Notes under the pieces: generated by a model
What the model was told of the DNA's origin: nothing
Databases searched by the model: none
Seen by the model: the letters and a program-made list of their open reading frames with translations, nothing else
Program-made: the position numbers and the translations under genes
In this document: in pieces, positions 27,101 to 35,281 of the stretch
Numbering within the stretch: the first letter of the stretch is position 1
Layout of the letters: each line of letters starts with the position of its first letter
Assembly (NCBI GenBank): GCA_018818125.1
Contig: JAHISQ010000174.1
Span: 1 to 64,000 of the forward strand
Reading direction: 5' to 3'
DNA length: 64,000 nt
From: Candidatus Rifleibacteriota bacterium
GTDB lineage: Bacteria > Muiribacteriota > Ozemobacteria > Ozemobacterales > Ozemobacteraceae

Positions 27101-28067
27101 TGGCGCATGGCAACCGATAGTAGAACTAAGCCAGCGCAGTTCTAATGCTGTTGAAATCGGTATAATCGGCGAGATTACCAGCGTAGAGGCACCGCCCCCC
27201 GGAAAAAAGTTTGACAGGGCGTTTGACTTTGAGCTGAATCTCAAAGAAAACGCCTGGCTTAAAGACCATGTGATCAATGGCGACCCGGTGTTACCCATGG
27301 CGGTAGCGACCGAACTGCTGGCTCACGCTGCTACTCTACGCAACCCGGGCCTGCAATTTGTCGGCTATAATGATCTGCGTGTTCTCAAAGGCCTTGTTCT
27401 CAAAGGCGAAAGTCTACCGATAGTCATTTATGCCTCCCGCCCGCAGAAAACAGACGAAGGCTTCATGGTAACCTGCGAGATTAGAAGCAACCATGGCGAT
27501 CGTGAAATGGTAAACGTGCGCGCCGACGTTCTTCTTGCTGAACGCCTGCCGGCCAAAGTCCCGTCACCTGAACAGGTAGACGCACACCTGATTTATCCGG
27601 ACTCAATAAATGAGGCTTATCAGAACCATCTGTTTCATGGTGAATTTCTCAAGGCCTTGAACAGCATCGCCGGCTGGTCAGAAAGCGGTATGGTCGCAAG
27701 TTCATTTACTGCTGTCGACCCGACCGGCTGGTTTGCCCGACCGCCGATGTTACGTTGGTATACAGATCCGCTCGTTGTCGATGCAGCCTATCAGCTCATG
27801 ATTCTGTGGACAACTCAGGCCTGCGGCGCACCTTCCCTGCCTGGCTATGCCAAACGTTATCGCCAGTATGCCAGTGGCTTTGGTTCTTCACCGGTAACCA
27901 TTTCGGCCAATACCAGGCGCAGTGGCGCGATGATGGCCGCTGCAGACATAGACTTCATAGATGCCAAAGGCCAGCTGATAGCCAGACTTGAAGGCTATGA
28001 ATGTACTATGAACGAAAACCTGCGCAATGCTTTCAAACTTAGATCTGTCGCTGGAGCCGAAAAATGA
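21120..28067 (+). CDS. pfaA: PfaA-like polyunsaturated fatty acid synthase, KS-AT-ACP4-KR-DH
   Basis: 2315 residues; AGGAAGG precedes the ATG. Domains in order: ketosynthase (about 8-465; catalytic Cys210 in VDAACGSSLG, His motifs EAHGTGTN and GHTKAAAG), malonyl acyltransferase (about 565-880; FPGQGAQYPGM, Ser674 in GHSYGE), an Ala/Pro/Gln-rich linker with a short helix, four acyl carrier domains with pantetheine serines at 1160, 1257, 1357 and 1451 (each in LGIDSIKRVE), a ketoreductase (VTGGARGV near 1753; Tyr in VDYSMANEVLN) and a C-terminal hot-dog dehydratase (His in DHVINGDPVLP). This is the PfaA order of the iterative PUFA synthases of marine bacteria and myxobacteria. First gene of a six-gene operon; its stop overlaps the next start by ATGA. 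Confidence 0.93.
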   Translation: MKRIEPKFEPLAIVGMSCLFPKAQSVEDYWANIKEKVDAITEVPPTHWKAEDYFDSNKKRTDHVYNATGGFLDPIDFTPGEWGIAPSDLDSIDTSQLLSLVVAQGALNDAGYGATREFNRDNVSVILGLTGTLELVVPLGARLGHPIWRRAMQHAGIPADITEEVINSIGKAYVGWQETSFPGLLGNVAAGRIANRLNLGGTNCVVDAACGSSLGAINNAALELWTGKTDMAITGGIDTFNDIFMYMCFCKTPALSPTGHARPFSIDNDGTILGEGIGMVVLKRLSDAERDGDRIYACINAVGTSSDGKGKAIYAPSSAGQKKALIRAYDMAGITPRDISLVEAHGTGTNAGDEVETTALKEVYGDAENGRPWCALGSVKSQIGHTKAAAGSAGIIKAALALYHKVIPPTIKISQPAKGVSGENIPFYLPDKIRPWITDDARPRYAAVSALGFGGSNFHVVVSEYKAEKPGDDWKQSVELITISGKTHGDVEKHLSSLTACKNAQQLRKFAAESRHSFDADENCRLAFVVESTNDIDKLVADIKGSLANKSDSFTLPNGAYFATGKQKAAIGVIFPGQGAQYPGMSLDLVCGNNEAFATFVEADREIATLDGLGNHLVDYVFPRPTYNAENDKVNDEKLRATDIAQPAIGAIALGQYRMLEGFGLHADGFAGHSYGELVSLCAAKVFDSTTLARLSRKRGQLMAQGSGDRGGMIAVAADRTAVKTVIADEKLDLVVANHNSPQQVVLSGKTSEIERSREIFKQRKMRATVLNVAGAFHSSFVADAAEPFHAFLAGEKMNKPAVPVYANTTAAPYPADIEGIKKILGFQLANQVRFVEIIEKMYADGIRTFIEAGPGGKITGLIKAILEGRSCNIIAVDSSAGKRSGLTDLARVLAQLSALGHRLLINRWQNGEIWLSQQPAPGKPKLTFPLCGANYKSAAHKKFLEELAKPAPVKLTTSKPDAATPSLVTPASIPMATPAVAASATAYPQTRTGNMSNNNNYPQNPSFTAPTASNDALRLSRETLSALQQLQQQTAELHRKFLEGQETAQKTIMALISGQRMPATTSFSAPAPVYTQPAEAQIMQPRVQQQPAASYKASASAPVVQTKPVVMPAVVAAPAPADTSRIQAVLLEVVSEKTGYPVEMLNLDMDMEADLGIDSIKRVEIMSAMQERLPNAPVVQPDQLSKLRTLAQILQYLGSDSRASTAAAPANIAAPAAANSSRIQSVLLEVVSEKTGYPVEMLNLDMDMEADLGIDSIKRVEIMSAMQERLPDAPVVQPDQLSKLRTLTQILQYLGSNSGASATGSAQANAAAPAGQGNNTANIKPVLIEIVSEKTGYPAEMLNLDMDMEADLGIDSIKRVEIMSAMQERLPDAPVVQPDQLGKLRTLSQILDYLGSGSSNAAAQTAVAAPTAMIPGMNGILLEVIADKTGYPTEMLNPDMDMEADLGIDSIKRVEILSAFQERVPSAPVVQPGDLGKFRTIAQILEYLNAGNATTPAPVKTLPATQPSAPAKTESVPAVKASAEHFPIKRTVLKAYELDSTLTTPIKALKKGDSLIVVDDGFGLAEAVCEQFAAAGFKPCRLKLKDVVNAQFLNDAKGFILLAPLPEKASHNLWEKASEEWLKDCFIATQKVGMAIRANGTGLIATVSRLDGAFGLESPTRTIDPIQGGLAGLSKTITHEWPEMNVRAIDLDYRFKDVQGAAEKLVKELLHEGPVETGLTRSCRYGLREVEEQLAEQPGSPLLHQGEVVVVTGGARGVTAETALAMAEKYKTNMVLVGRSPEPRPEPAWLADVTAEPAIKQAILANSGKKLTPKELEAEFRSAMANREVLNNLERIRNVGVKAFYHSADIRNAEDIARVIERSRQEVGPICALIHGAGVLRDRRIEDKTRDQLDDVIDTKITGLRNLLLATNKDDLKAIILFSSFSGRFGRTGQVDYSMANEVLNKAAHKLRIIKPECRVLSFNWGPWDGGMVTPALRNVFLSEGIGLIPLCDGAWQPIVELSQRSSNAVEIGIIGEITSVEAPPPGKKFDRAFDFELNLKENAWLKDHVINGDPVLPMAVATELLAHAATLRNPGLQFVGYNDLRVLKGLVLKGESLPIVIYASRPQKTDEGFMVTCEIRSNHGDREMVNVRADVLLAERLPAKVPSPEQVDAHLIYPDSINEAYQNHLFHGEFLKALNSIAGWSESGMVASSFTAVDPTGWFARPPMLRWYTDPLVVDAAYQLMILWTTQACGAPSLPGYAKRYRQYASGFGSSPVTISANTRRSGAMMAAADIDFIDAKGQLIARLEGYECTMNENLRNAFKLRSVAGAEK
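24490..25590 (+). repeat. Four tandem acyl-carrier-domain repeats
   Basis: Four units spaced about 282-300 bases apart inside pfaA. Copies 1 and 2 share long runs of identical DNA around the GAAATGCTCAATCTCGACAT block; copy 3 is close, copy 4 more diverged at the third position and in the flanks. Linkers between units are Ala/Ser-rich. The pattern points to recent duplication or ongoing gene conversion of copies 1-3. Confidence 0.9.
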
Positions 28068-31000
28068 GCGACGCCGCCCACCAGAAAAAACCTTTTGCCA
28101 TAGCAATAACTGGCGTCGGCGGTATTTTCCCGGGTGCTGACAATCTTGATGAATTCTGGCAGATGATCGCAGAGTCGAGAAGCGCCTCTGAAGAAGTGCC
28201 AGACGGACGTTGGCCAGAACCTGCTCTTAAATATCATGATTCCAGACCGGGCACACCCGATAAGGTGCTGTCTTCGCGTAATTGTGCAATAAAAAAAATA
28301 CCGCAGAATTATAAACATTTGCAGATCAGCCATGAGCTCATAGAAAAACTCGATCCGCTGCTGGCCATAACCCTGCAGGCCGGACGCGATGCGTTCTTTG
28401 ATGCTGTTAACGCAAATCTCGACAAAAACCGGGTTCAGGTCATTCTGGCAAACATAGTTCTGCCAACAGATACTGCCAGCGCCATTACACGCGAACTAAA
28501 TCTTAGAGCACTAAAAAAACAGCTAGGCAAAAGCAGCTCTGTTGAAGAAGAATCAGAGATACACCCGTTGAACCGGCTGGCGGCAGAATTACCGGCCACT
28601 CTTCTGGCAACTGCGCTTGGTCTTGGCGGCGGCGGTTACACCCTTGATGCAGCCTGCGCTTCTTCGCTTTACGCGATTAAGTTGGCCTGCGAAGAGCTGA
28701 CAGCCGGGCGTGCCGATGCAGTGCTGACTGGTGGCGTGTCGCGACCTTCTTCGCAGTTCACGCAGATGGGCTTTTCGCAGCTGCATGCACTTTCTAAAAC
28801 CGGAGTCTGTAGACCTTTCGACAAGTCAGCGGATGGTCTTGTCGTCGGTGAAGGCGCCGGCATATTTCTGCTCAAGCGCCTTGAAGACGCACAAAAGTCT
28901 GGCGACAAGATTTACGCGGTAATCCGTGGTATCGGTCTTGCCAACGACGTTGGTGGCAGTCTGCTGGCGCCTGACTCAGAAGGCCAGATGCGCGCCATGA
29001 CCCAGGCATACCAACAGGCTGGCTGGCAACCACACGATGTTCAACTTATCGAGTGTCATGGCACTGGCACCCCAAAAGGTGATTCCATCGAGTTTTCAAG
29101 CCTTAAACAACTCTGGAAGGATGAAAAGGCATCGGTTGCCAAATGTGTTATCGGCTCAGTTAAGTCAAATGTCGGACACCTGCTCACCGGGGCCGGTGCT
29201 GCCGGGTTGATGAAGCTCCTGATGGCGCTTAAGAACAAAGTTCTCCCGCCCCAGGCCAATTTTTCACAGACCGACCCGACAATGGGCATCGAAGCCAGTC
29301 ATTTCGAAATTCTTCAGAAACCACGCCCATGGAACCCGACCGCGGCAGATCAGCCCCGACGCTGCGCTTTGAGCGCATTCGGGTTTGGCGGAATAGATGG
29401 CCATGTGTTGCTGGAAGAATACAGCGAAAGCTCTGTAGAAGCTCAAAAAGCCAGTCATAAAGAAGAAGCATCGGTTGAACCGCTGCCAGAAATCGCTATC
29501 GTCGCGATAGAAACCAGAGCAGGCACATTGCCCGATCTCAAAGCTTTTCAAAAAGCAGTTATTAATTGCGAACCGGCAATCAGGGATCTGCCTGAACATC
29601 GCCACCCATTTAACACCGGCGAAAAATGGCTCAAACAAGGCGCTTATATCGACGAAATCGCCATAACACCTGGCGAATTCAAAATCAGCCCTAAAGAAAT
29701 ACCAGAAATTCTACCACAGCAACTGCTTATGCTGCAGACTGCCGATAGAGCTTTGCGCTCGCTCAAATTTACCCGTGAAGAAACCCGAAACTGGGGCACC
29801 TTTATGGGCATCAATCTTGATTTTGCCAGTACTAATTTTGCCAGTCGCTGGGCAATTGAAAAAGATGCCCAGCTTGCCGATCTTGATGATTTAGATGTGC
29901 AGAAACTTGCTGATGCGATAACTCCTGCACTGAACAACCCAAGAACGGTTGGCGCACTCGGCGGCATTGTCGCCAGTCGCATTGCCCGCGAATACAACAT
30001 AGGCGGGCCATCGCACACTTTTGCGAGCGGCGAGAACTCTGGGCTTTCCGCTCTTGAAGCCGGCGTGCGCGCCCTGCAGCGCTACGAAATCTCGGCAGCA
30101 TTGGTCGGTGCCGTTGATCTGGCCGGCGATTTGCGCAACCTTAAAACCATTGATGCCCTCAGACCTTTCTCACGTAAAAACGGTTCAGTGCCCTTCGACG
30201 AAAGCGCCGACGGTGCATTCCCAGGCGAAGGCGCCGTAGCTCTTGTGCTGAAGCGCAAAGAAGATGCGCTGCGCGATGGAAATCGCATTTTTGCGATGGT
30301 AAAGGGCGTAGGACGTGCTTCTCTCACCTGCCCCGGTGATTCTGCAGCGGCAGTAGATGCTTACAGTCGTGCCATGCAATCTGCCTGGAAAGATTCAGGG
30401 CTGAACATCTCAAACATGGGACTTCTCGAAGCCAATGGCAGCGGCAATCCCGATGAAGACAAAATAGAAGCCACTGCGCTGGCAGCGACTCTACCGGCCA
30501 AAGATCAATCGCCACAAGATCGCTTTAAAAGCAACGATCAGCTCTGCGCTATCTCTGGCAGCAAAATGGTTATCGGTCATACCGGCTGCGCCGCCGGTCT
30601 ATTTGCTCTAGCCAAAGCTGCAGTGTGCATTTATCAGCAGATTCTGCCCAGTTATCCCGGCTTACAGAAACCAGTTGCAAAACTGCAACAACGCGAAGAC
30701 TTCTTTTTTACACCGGCCGAACCGCAATACTGGTTGCGCAACCGCATCCAGGGCCCAAGAACCGCTGGCGTAAGCAGTTTCAGCATAGACGGAAACTATT
30801 ACCACGTAGTTCTGCAAGCTTTCGAAAACGAAGAAAAGCTAACTGAAGAAGTTAAGCAACTCAATGAAAAGGCGCGAGTCTACCCGGCCGGCGAGCCTGA
30901 AGAGAATCTGTTTATTATTGGCGGCATCAATGCCTGTGATGTACGCGAAAGACTGGCAGCGCTTAGAAACATGTCTGAACGGCCAATCAAAGAGCTTGCC

Positions 31001-34000
31001 CGCGAATATTGGCAACACTACGCCCCCAGAGATGATGCAAAGTCCTTTGCGGCAATTGTCGCTGATTCAGGCGCAACTCTGCAGCGCCGAACCGAAATCG
31101 CGCTGAACCATCTTTACAACCATGAAAACAAACCGATGCCTGCAGGCCCCGAAATACAGGATCGTATTTTCTACAACCCTGCGCCACAAGCGCTTAATGG
31201 CAAGGTCGCGTTTGCCTTTCCGGGGTCGGGCAACCATTTCCTCGGCATGGGAACTGAACTCGGCCTGACCTGGCCCGAACACCTGCGTCGCCTGGATTCT
31301 CAGTATGATCTGCTGGCTGCTCAGTTTGCGCCGCGCCTGACGGTGCCATGGCGACTGAACTATGCACCAGGCTGGGAAGAAGACGCCATGCGGCAACTGA
31401 TCGCCGACCACAACTCACTGGTTTTCAGCCACGTTTCGTGCTGTGCCCTGGTCAGCGATGTGGTCAGAAGCTTTGCCATCGAACCCAATATAATCATGGG
31501 TTACAGCCTCGGCGAGACAGCCGGAAATTTTGCGACCCGCACCTGGCACGAACGTGACGAAATGGTGCGCCGCATGCGCAGCTCAAACCTTTTTACCAGC
31601 GAGTTGATCGGCCACTATAATTCAGCGCGCAAACACTGGGGGCTTGCAGACAGTGAGCCAGTTGAATGGTATCTCGGGTTAATTAGCAGCCCGGCCGAAA
31701 ATGTCGAAAAACTTCTGGCGGATTTCCCTCAGACTTACGTTCTTATCGAAAACACACCCGAAGAGTGCGTGATAGGCGGCAACCGTGCGCAGGTTGAGAA
31801 ACTGGCCAAAGCGATTGGTAAAGCTTTCTTTCCGCTCGAAGGCGTTTCCTCGGTGCATTGCGAAGCCGCTCTGCCCTCTGCCGAAGCCTATCGCGCTCTA
31901 CATCTCTATGACTGTCATCCACCTGAGGGCATGACATTCATCAGCAGCGGAAAGGGCACTGTTTTTACGCCGCAGCGCGAAGTTTCTGCCGATTCGATCA
32001 AGGCTCAATGTATTGGCCGCATCAACTTTATCAGGTGCGTAGAAACAGCTTATGCCGAAGGTGTTCGCGTATTCCTAGAAATCGGACCGCGCGCCTCGAT
32101 GTCGCGCATGATCAGCAACATACTCGGTCAGCGCCCGCACTTTACCAGATCAGCACTGCTGTATGGCCAAAGCCAAACCAGCGCTATGCTGCGATTTGTC
32201 GGAAATGTCTCTGCCGAAGGCATAAAGGTTGATCTTACACCGCTTTATCGCCCTGCCGCAGAGCCTGCAGCCATTGCCACCAGTAGAACAGCTCCGATTA
32301 TCGTTAAGGTTGCTCACCAGATTTCTGCCGATAAACTGCGACAACTCAACAGCTCAACGGAGCCCGCCACAATTCATGTCTCACAGGTTTCAGTAGCCAG
32401 CAGTGCAAAACCAGTCGAAAGAGTCATGTCTGCCGATAGTTCGGCTTTGTCGGCCTCGTCATTCTCAACGACAACACCGGCTCAGCCCCTGCCTCCCTCC
32501 CATACCCCGCCCCACACTCTTCCCCTCACGCAGATGCAGCAACCGATATCAATCAACCAGCAGACACCAGTCTCAGATGGTTCAAACCAGCTGCTCAACG
32601 AATGGATCGCGGCACAACATGAAACTGCCCGTGCACACGAAGTATTCCTGCGTCTCAGCGACCAGCTGAGTCAGGCACAAACCAGACTGCTTGAACAACA
32701 ACTCCAGATTATGCAGGGCTTGCCGGTTGACGTTGTTAACACCGCCTGGTTCGAACAGCAACTGCCTCAGTCAGCCCAAACCTTGGCAGCACAGAGTTCA
32801 GCAGCGCCTGCCAGAGCGCAGCGCATGCCATCACCATACACTGGCCCTCTGTTCATCGACTGGCCAGGTTCAATGGAATTTGCCGTCGGCAAAATCGGCA
32901 AAGTTCTCGGCGAATATTTTGCGCCGATAGACAACCACCCGACCCGTGTGCGCCTACCCGACATACCTCTCAACTTTGTCGACCGCATAGTTATGGTCGA
33001 TGGCGAAAAGGGTTCGCTCGGTAAAGGCCGCGTCGTTACCCAGCACGATGTCTACCCTGACACCTGGTATCTCGACAACTACTGCATGCCAACCGGACTC
33101 GCTGTTGAAGCTGGCCAGGCCGATCTATTCCTGTCTGCCTGGCTTGGAATCGACTTTAAGACGCATGGCGTTGCCAAATACCGTCTACTAGACGCTGTTG
33201 TTACCATCCATGGCCCCCTGCCCCGCCCCGGCGACACAATTAATTACGACATTCGCATCGATCGCTTTATTAGACAGGCAAATACTTACCTGTTCTTCTT
33301 CGAGTTCGACGGCAGCATCAATGATAAACATCTGATCACCATGCGCAACGGTTGCGCTGGCTTCTTTACTGATCGCCAGCTCGCCGATGGGAAGGGAATA
33401 GTGCTGACCGACGACGACACCCGGCCAGATCCCCGCCCCAACCTGCCTGGGCGTCAGAATCTTCCCGCCATGCGTATCGAAGCCTTCAACGACTCCGCCC
33501 TCGCAGCCCTGCGCCAAGGCGATCTCGCCAGCGCGTTTGGCAGCGAATTTGCCGGCCTGGGCATCACGCCGCAGACCATTCCTTCAGGCAAAATGGCAAT
33601 GATCGACCGCATTACCGAAATCGACCCGAACGGCGGACGTTTCGGTCTTGGCCGCATCAAGGCCGAAATAGATATTCCCGAAGATGCCTGGTTTTTAACC
33701 CAGCATTTCTGCGACGACCAGGTCATGCCCGGCACTCTGATGTATGAATCCTGCATGCAGTCTCTGCGCGTGTTCCTGCTACGCATGGGTTGGATCGCTG
33801 ACGCATCGACCTCAGCTTTCGAGCCGGTTCTTGAAGTAAAAAGCCTGTTGCGCTGCCGAGGTCAGGTAACACCGGGCGTCAAAAAAGCGCTCTACGACAT
33901 CTCGATCAAAGAACTCGGCTACAACCCTGAACCTTATGCAATTGCCGATGCTCTCATGTTCGCCGATGGCAACCGCATTGTCCAGGTGCTTGATATGAGC

Positions 34001-35248
34001 ATTCGCTTGACCGGCGTAACCAACGCCGACATTGAGGCACTGTGGCACCGTCGAAGCCAGCATTCGGCATCGGCGGCACCCATACAATTCATCAACAACG
34101 AAATACTGCCGGCTGTCTTTACCGGCCAGCAGATTCTCGAATATGCGATCGGCAAACCATCTCTGTGCTTCGGCGAAAAGTTCGCCATATTCGACGAACA
34201 GAAATTCCTCGCCCGCCTGCCCAACCCGCCCTATCTATTTGTAGACCGTATCACTGCTGTAAATGCCGAATCGCTGAAAATAAAAACCGGCGGTACAGTG
34301 CAGGGGCAATTCGATATCAGTCCAGATGCCTGGTTCTTCAAGGCTAATCGCCAGACCAGCATCCCATTCGCAATTCTGCTGGAGTTCCCGCTGCAGGTCT
34401 GTGGCTGGTATTCGTGCTATATGGGCTCGGCCTTTGCTAACGATAAAGAGCTGCACTACCGGAACCTTGACGGCTCGGCCACTCTTTACGAAGACATCAA
34501 CGTCAACAGCGGCACTCTAACGGCGACTGTCGTTTCGACAAGGGCTGCCAACTCCGCCGGCATGCTGATTCAGTCTTTTGATATGCTGGTAACGCAGGGA
34601 GGACGCAAAATTTACGAAGGCCAGACCACCTTCGGCTTCTTCGCGAAAGAAGCGCTGGCCAACCAGGTCGGCTTTCGTGGCATAGAGCTTTACGAGCCTT
34701 CCGCCGACGAAAAACTTCGCCACATTGACTTTCCTTTGCCGCTGGCGACACCGCTTAATCCGCAGGATAACCGCGTCGATGCGATGAACGGCCTCAGCCT
34801 GCCGGGCAAATGCTATCTGATGCTCGATCGCATCGACTGTTTCGTGCCCGATGGTGGCCCAGCCGGACTTGGCTTTATCAGAGGAATCAAACAGGTTGAT
34901 ACTTCAGAATGGTTTTTCAAGGCACACTTCTATCAGGACCCGGTCATTCCAGGTTCGCTCGGCCTCGAATCATTCATTCAGCTGATGAAAGTAGCTGCCA
35001 TTCATCGTTGGGGGGGCGAGCTTGCCGGCCGCAACTGCCATTTCGAGCCGATCGCGCTGAACCATAAACACACATGGTCTTATCGCGGTCAGGTAATCCC
35101 TCAGGATAAACTCGTCACTGTCGATGCCTGCATTAACAGAATCGATGACGCTGATCATCTGATGGTTGCCGAAGGTTTTCTCAAGGTAGATGGGCGTATA
35201 ATCTACAGCATGAAAGATTTTGCGCTCAGAGTTGTAATTGATGCCTAA
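28064..35248 (+). CDS. pfaC: PfaC-like PUFA synthase, KS-CLF-AT-(hot-dog)4
   Basis: 2394 residues. Domains: active ketosynthase (1-450; Cys198 in LDAACASSL, ECHGTGTPKGD, GHLLTGAGAAG); chain-length-factor-like second KS (about 470-900) where the Cys position is Glu657 (FASGENSGLSAL) and the first His motif has become EANGSGNP; an acyltransferase (about 1040-1390; FAFPGSGNHFLGMG, Ser1148 in GYSLGE); a Gln-rich linker; then from about 1590 four FabA-like hot-dog domains. Only the second (His1881, QHFCDDQVMPGTL) and fourth (His2288, KAHFYQDPVIPGSL) keep the active His; the first and third have Asn there. So two dehydratase units, each a pseudo-domain plus an active one. The AT is usually on a separate PfaB in marine bacteria. 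No enoyl reductase or lipid acyltransferase domain is present. Confidence 0.92.
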   Translation: MSDAAHQKKPFAIAITGVGGIFPGADNLDEFWQMIAESRSASEEVPDGRWPEPALKYHDSRPGTPDKVLSSRNCAIKKIPQNYKHLQISHELIEKLDPLLAITLQAGRDAFFDAVNANLDKNRVQVILANIVLPTDTASAITRELNLRALKKQLGKSSSVEEESEIHPLNRLAAELPATLLATALGLGGGGYTLDAACASSLYAIKLACEELTAGRADAVLTGGVSRPSSQFTQMGFSQLHALSKTGVCRPFDKSADGLVVGEGAGIFLLKRLEDAQKSGDKIYAVIRGIGLANDVGGSLLAPDSEGQMRAMTQAYQQAGWQPHDVQLIECHGTGTPKGDSIEFSSLKQLWKDEKASVAKCVIGSVKSNVGHLLTGAGAAGLMKLLMALKNKVLPPQANFSQTDPTMGIEASHFEILQKPRPWNPTAADQPRRCALSAFGFGGIDGHVLLEEYSESSVEAQKASHKEEASVEPLPEIAIVAIETRAGTLPDLKAFQKAVINCEPAIRDLPEHRHPFNTGEKWLKQGAYIDEIAITPGEFKISPKEIPEILPQQLLMLQTADRALRSLKFTREETRNWGTFMGINLDFASTNFASRWAIEKDAQLADLDDLDVQKLADAITPALNNPRTVGALGGIVASRIAREYNIGGPSHTFASGENSGLSALEAGVRALQRYEISAALVGAVDLAGDLRNLKTIDALRPFSRKNGSVPFDESADGAFPGEGAVALVLKRKEDALRDGNRIFAMVKGVGRASLTCPGDSAAAVDAYSRAMQSAWKDSGLNISNMGLLEANGSGNPDEDKIEATALAATLPAKDQSPQDRFKSNDQLCAISGSKMVIGHTGCAAGLFALAKAAVCIYQQILPSYPGLQKPVAKLQQREDFFFTPAEPQYWLRNRIQGPRTAGVSSFSIDGNYYHVVLQAFENEEKLTEEVKQLNEKARVYPAGEPEENLFIIGGINACDVRERLAALRNMSERPIKELAREYWQHYAPRDDAKSFAAIVADSGATLQRRTEIALNHLYNHENKPMPAGPEIQDRIFYNPAPQALNGKVAFAFPGSGNHFLGMGTELGLTWPEHLRRLDSQYDLLAAQFAPRLTVPWRLNYAPGWEEDAMRQLIADHNSLVFSHVSCCALVSDVVRSFAIEPNIIMGYSLGETAGNFATRTWHERDEMVRRMRSSNLFTSELIGHYNSARKHWGLADSEPVEWYLGLISSPAENVEKLLADFPQTYVLIENTPEECVIGGNRAQVEKLAKAIGKAFFPLEGVSSVHCEAALPSAEAYRALHLYDCHPPEGMTFISSGKGTVFTPQREVSADSIKAQCIGRINFIRCVETAYAEGVRVFLEIGPRASMSRMISNILGQRPHFTRSALLYGQSQTSAMLRFVGNVSAEGIKVDLTPLYRPAAEPAAIATSRTAPIIVKVAHQISADKLRQLNSSTEPATIHVSQVSVASSAKPVERVMSADSSALSASSFSTTTPAQPLPPSHTPPHTLPLTQMQQPISINQQTPVSDGSNQLLNEWIAAQHETARAHEVFLRLSDQLSQAQTRLLEQQLQIMQGLPVDVVNTAWFEQQLPQSAQTLAAQSSAAPARAQRMPSPYTGPLFIDWPGSMEFAVGKIGKVLGEYFAPIDNHPTRVRLPDIPLNFVDRIVMVDGEKGSLGKGRVVTQHDVYPDTWYLDNYCMPTGLAVEAGQADLFLSAWLGIDFKTHGVAKYRLLDAVVTIHGPLPRPGDTINYDIRIDRFIRQANTYLFFFEFDGSINDKHLITMRNGCAGFFTDRQLADGKGIVLTDDDTRPDPRPNLPGRQNLPAMRIEAFNDSALAALRQGDLASAFGSEFAGLGITPQTIPSGKMAMIDRITEIDPNGGRFGLGRIKAEIDIPEDAWFLTQHFCDDQVMPGTLMYESCMQSLRVFLLRMGWIADASTSAFEPVLEVKSLLRCRGQVTPGVKKALYDISIKELGYNPEPYAIADALMFADGNRIVQVLDMSIRLTGVTNADIEALWHRRSQHSASAAPIQFINNEILPAVFTGQQILEYAIGKPSLCFGEKFAIFDEQKFLARLPNPPYLFVDRITAVNAESLKIKTGGTVQGQFDISPDAWFFKANRQTSIPFAILLEFPLQVCGWYSCYMGSAFANDKELHYRNLDGSATLYEDINVNSGTLTATVVSTRAANSAGMLIQSFDMLVTQGGRKIYEGQTTFGFFAKEALANQVGFRGIELYEPSADEKLRHIDFPLPLATPLNPQDNRVDAMNGLSLPGKCYLMLDRIDCFVPDGGPAGLGFIRGIKQVDTSEWFFKAHFYQDPVIPGSLGLESFIQLMKVAAIHRWGGELAGRNCHFEPIALNHKHTWSYRGQVIPQDKLVTVDACINRIDDADHLMVAEGFLKVDGRIIYSMKDFALRVVIDA

Positions 35249-35281
35249 GTTTGTTATCCTTCCCAAACCACAACGAATATT

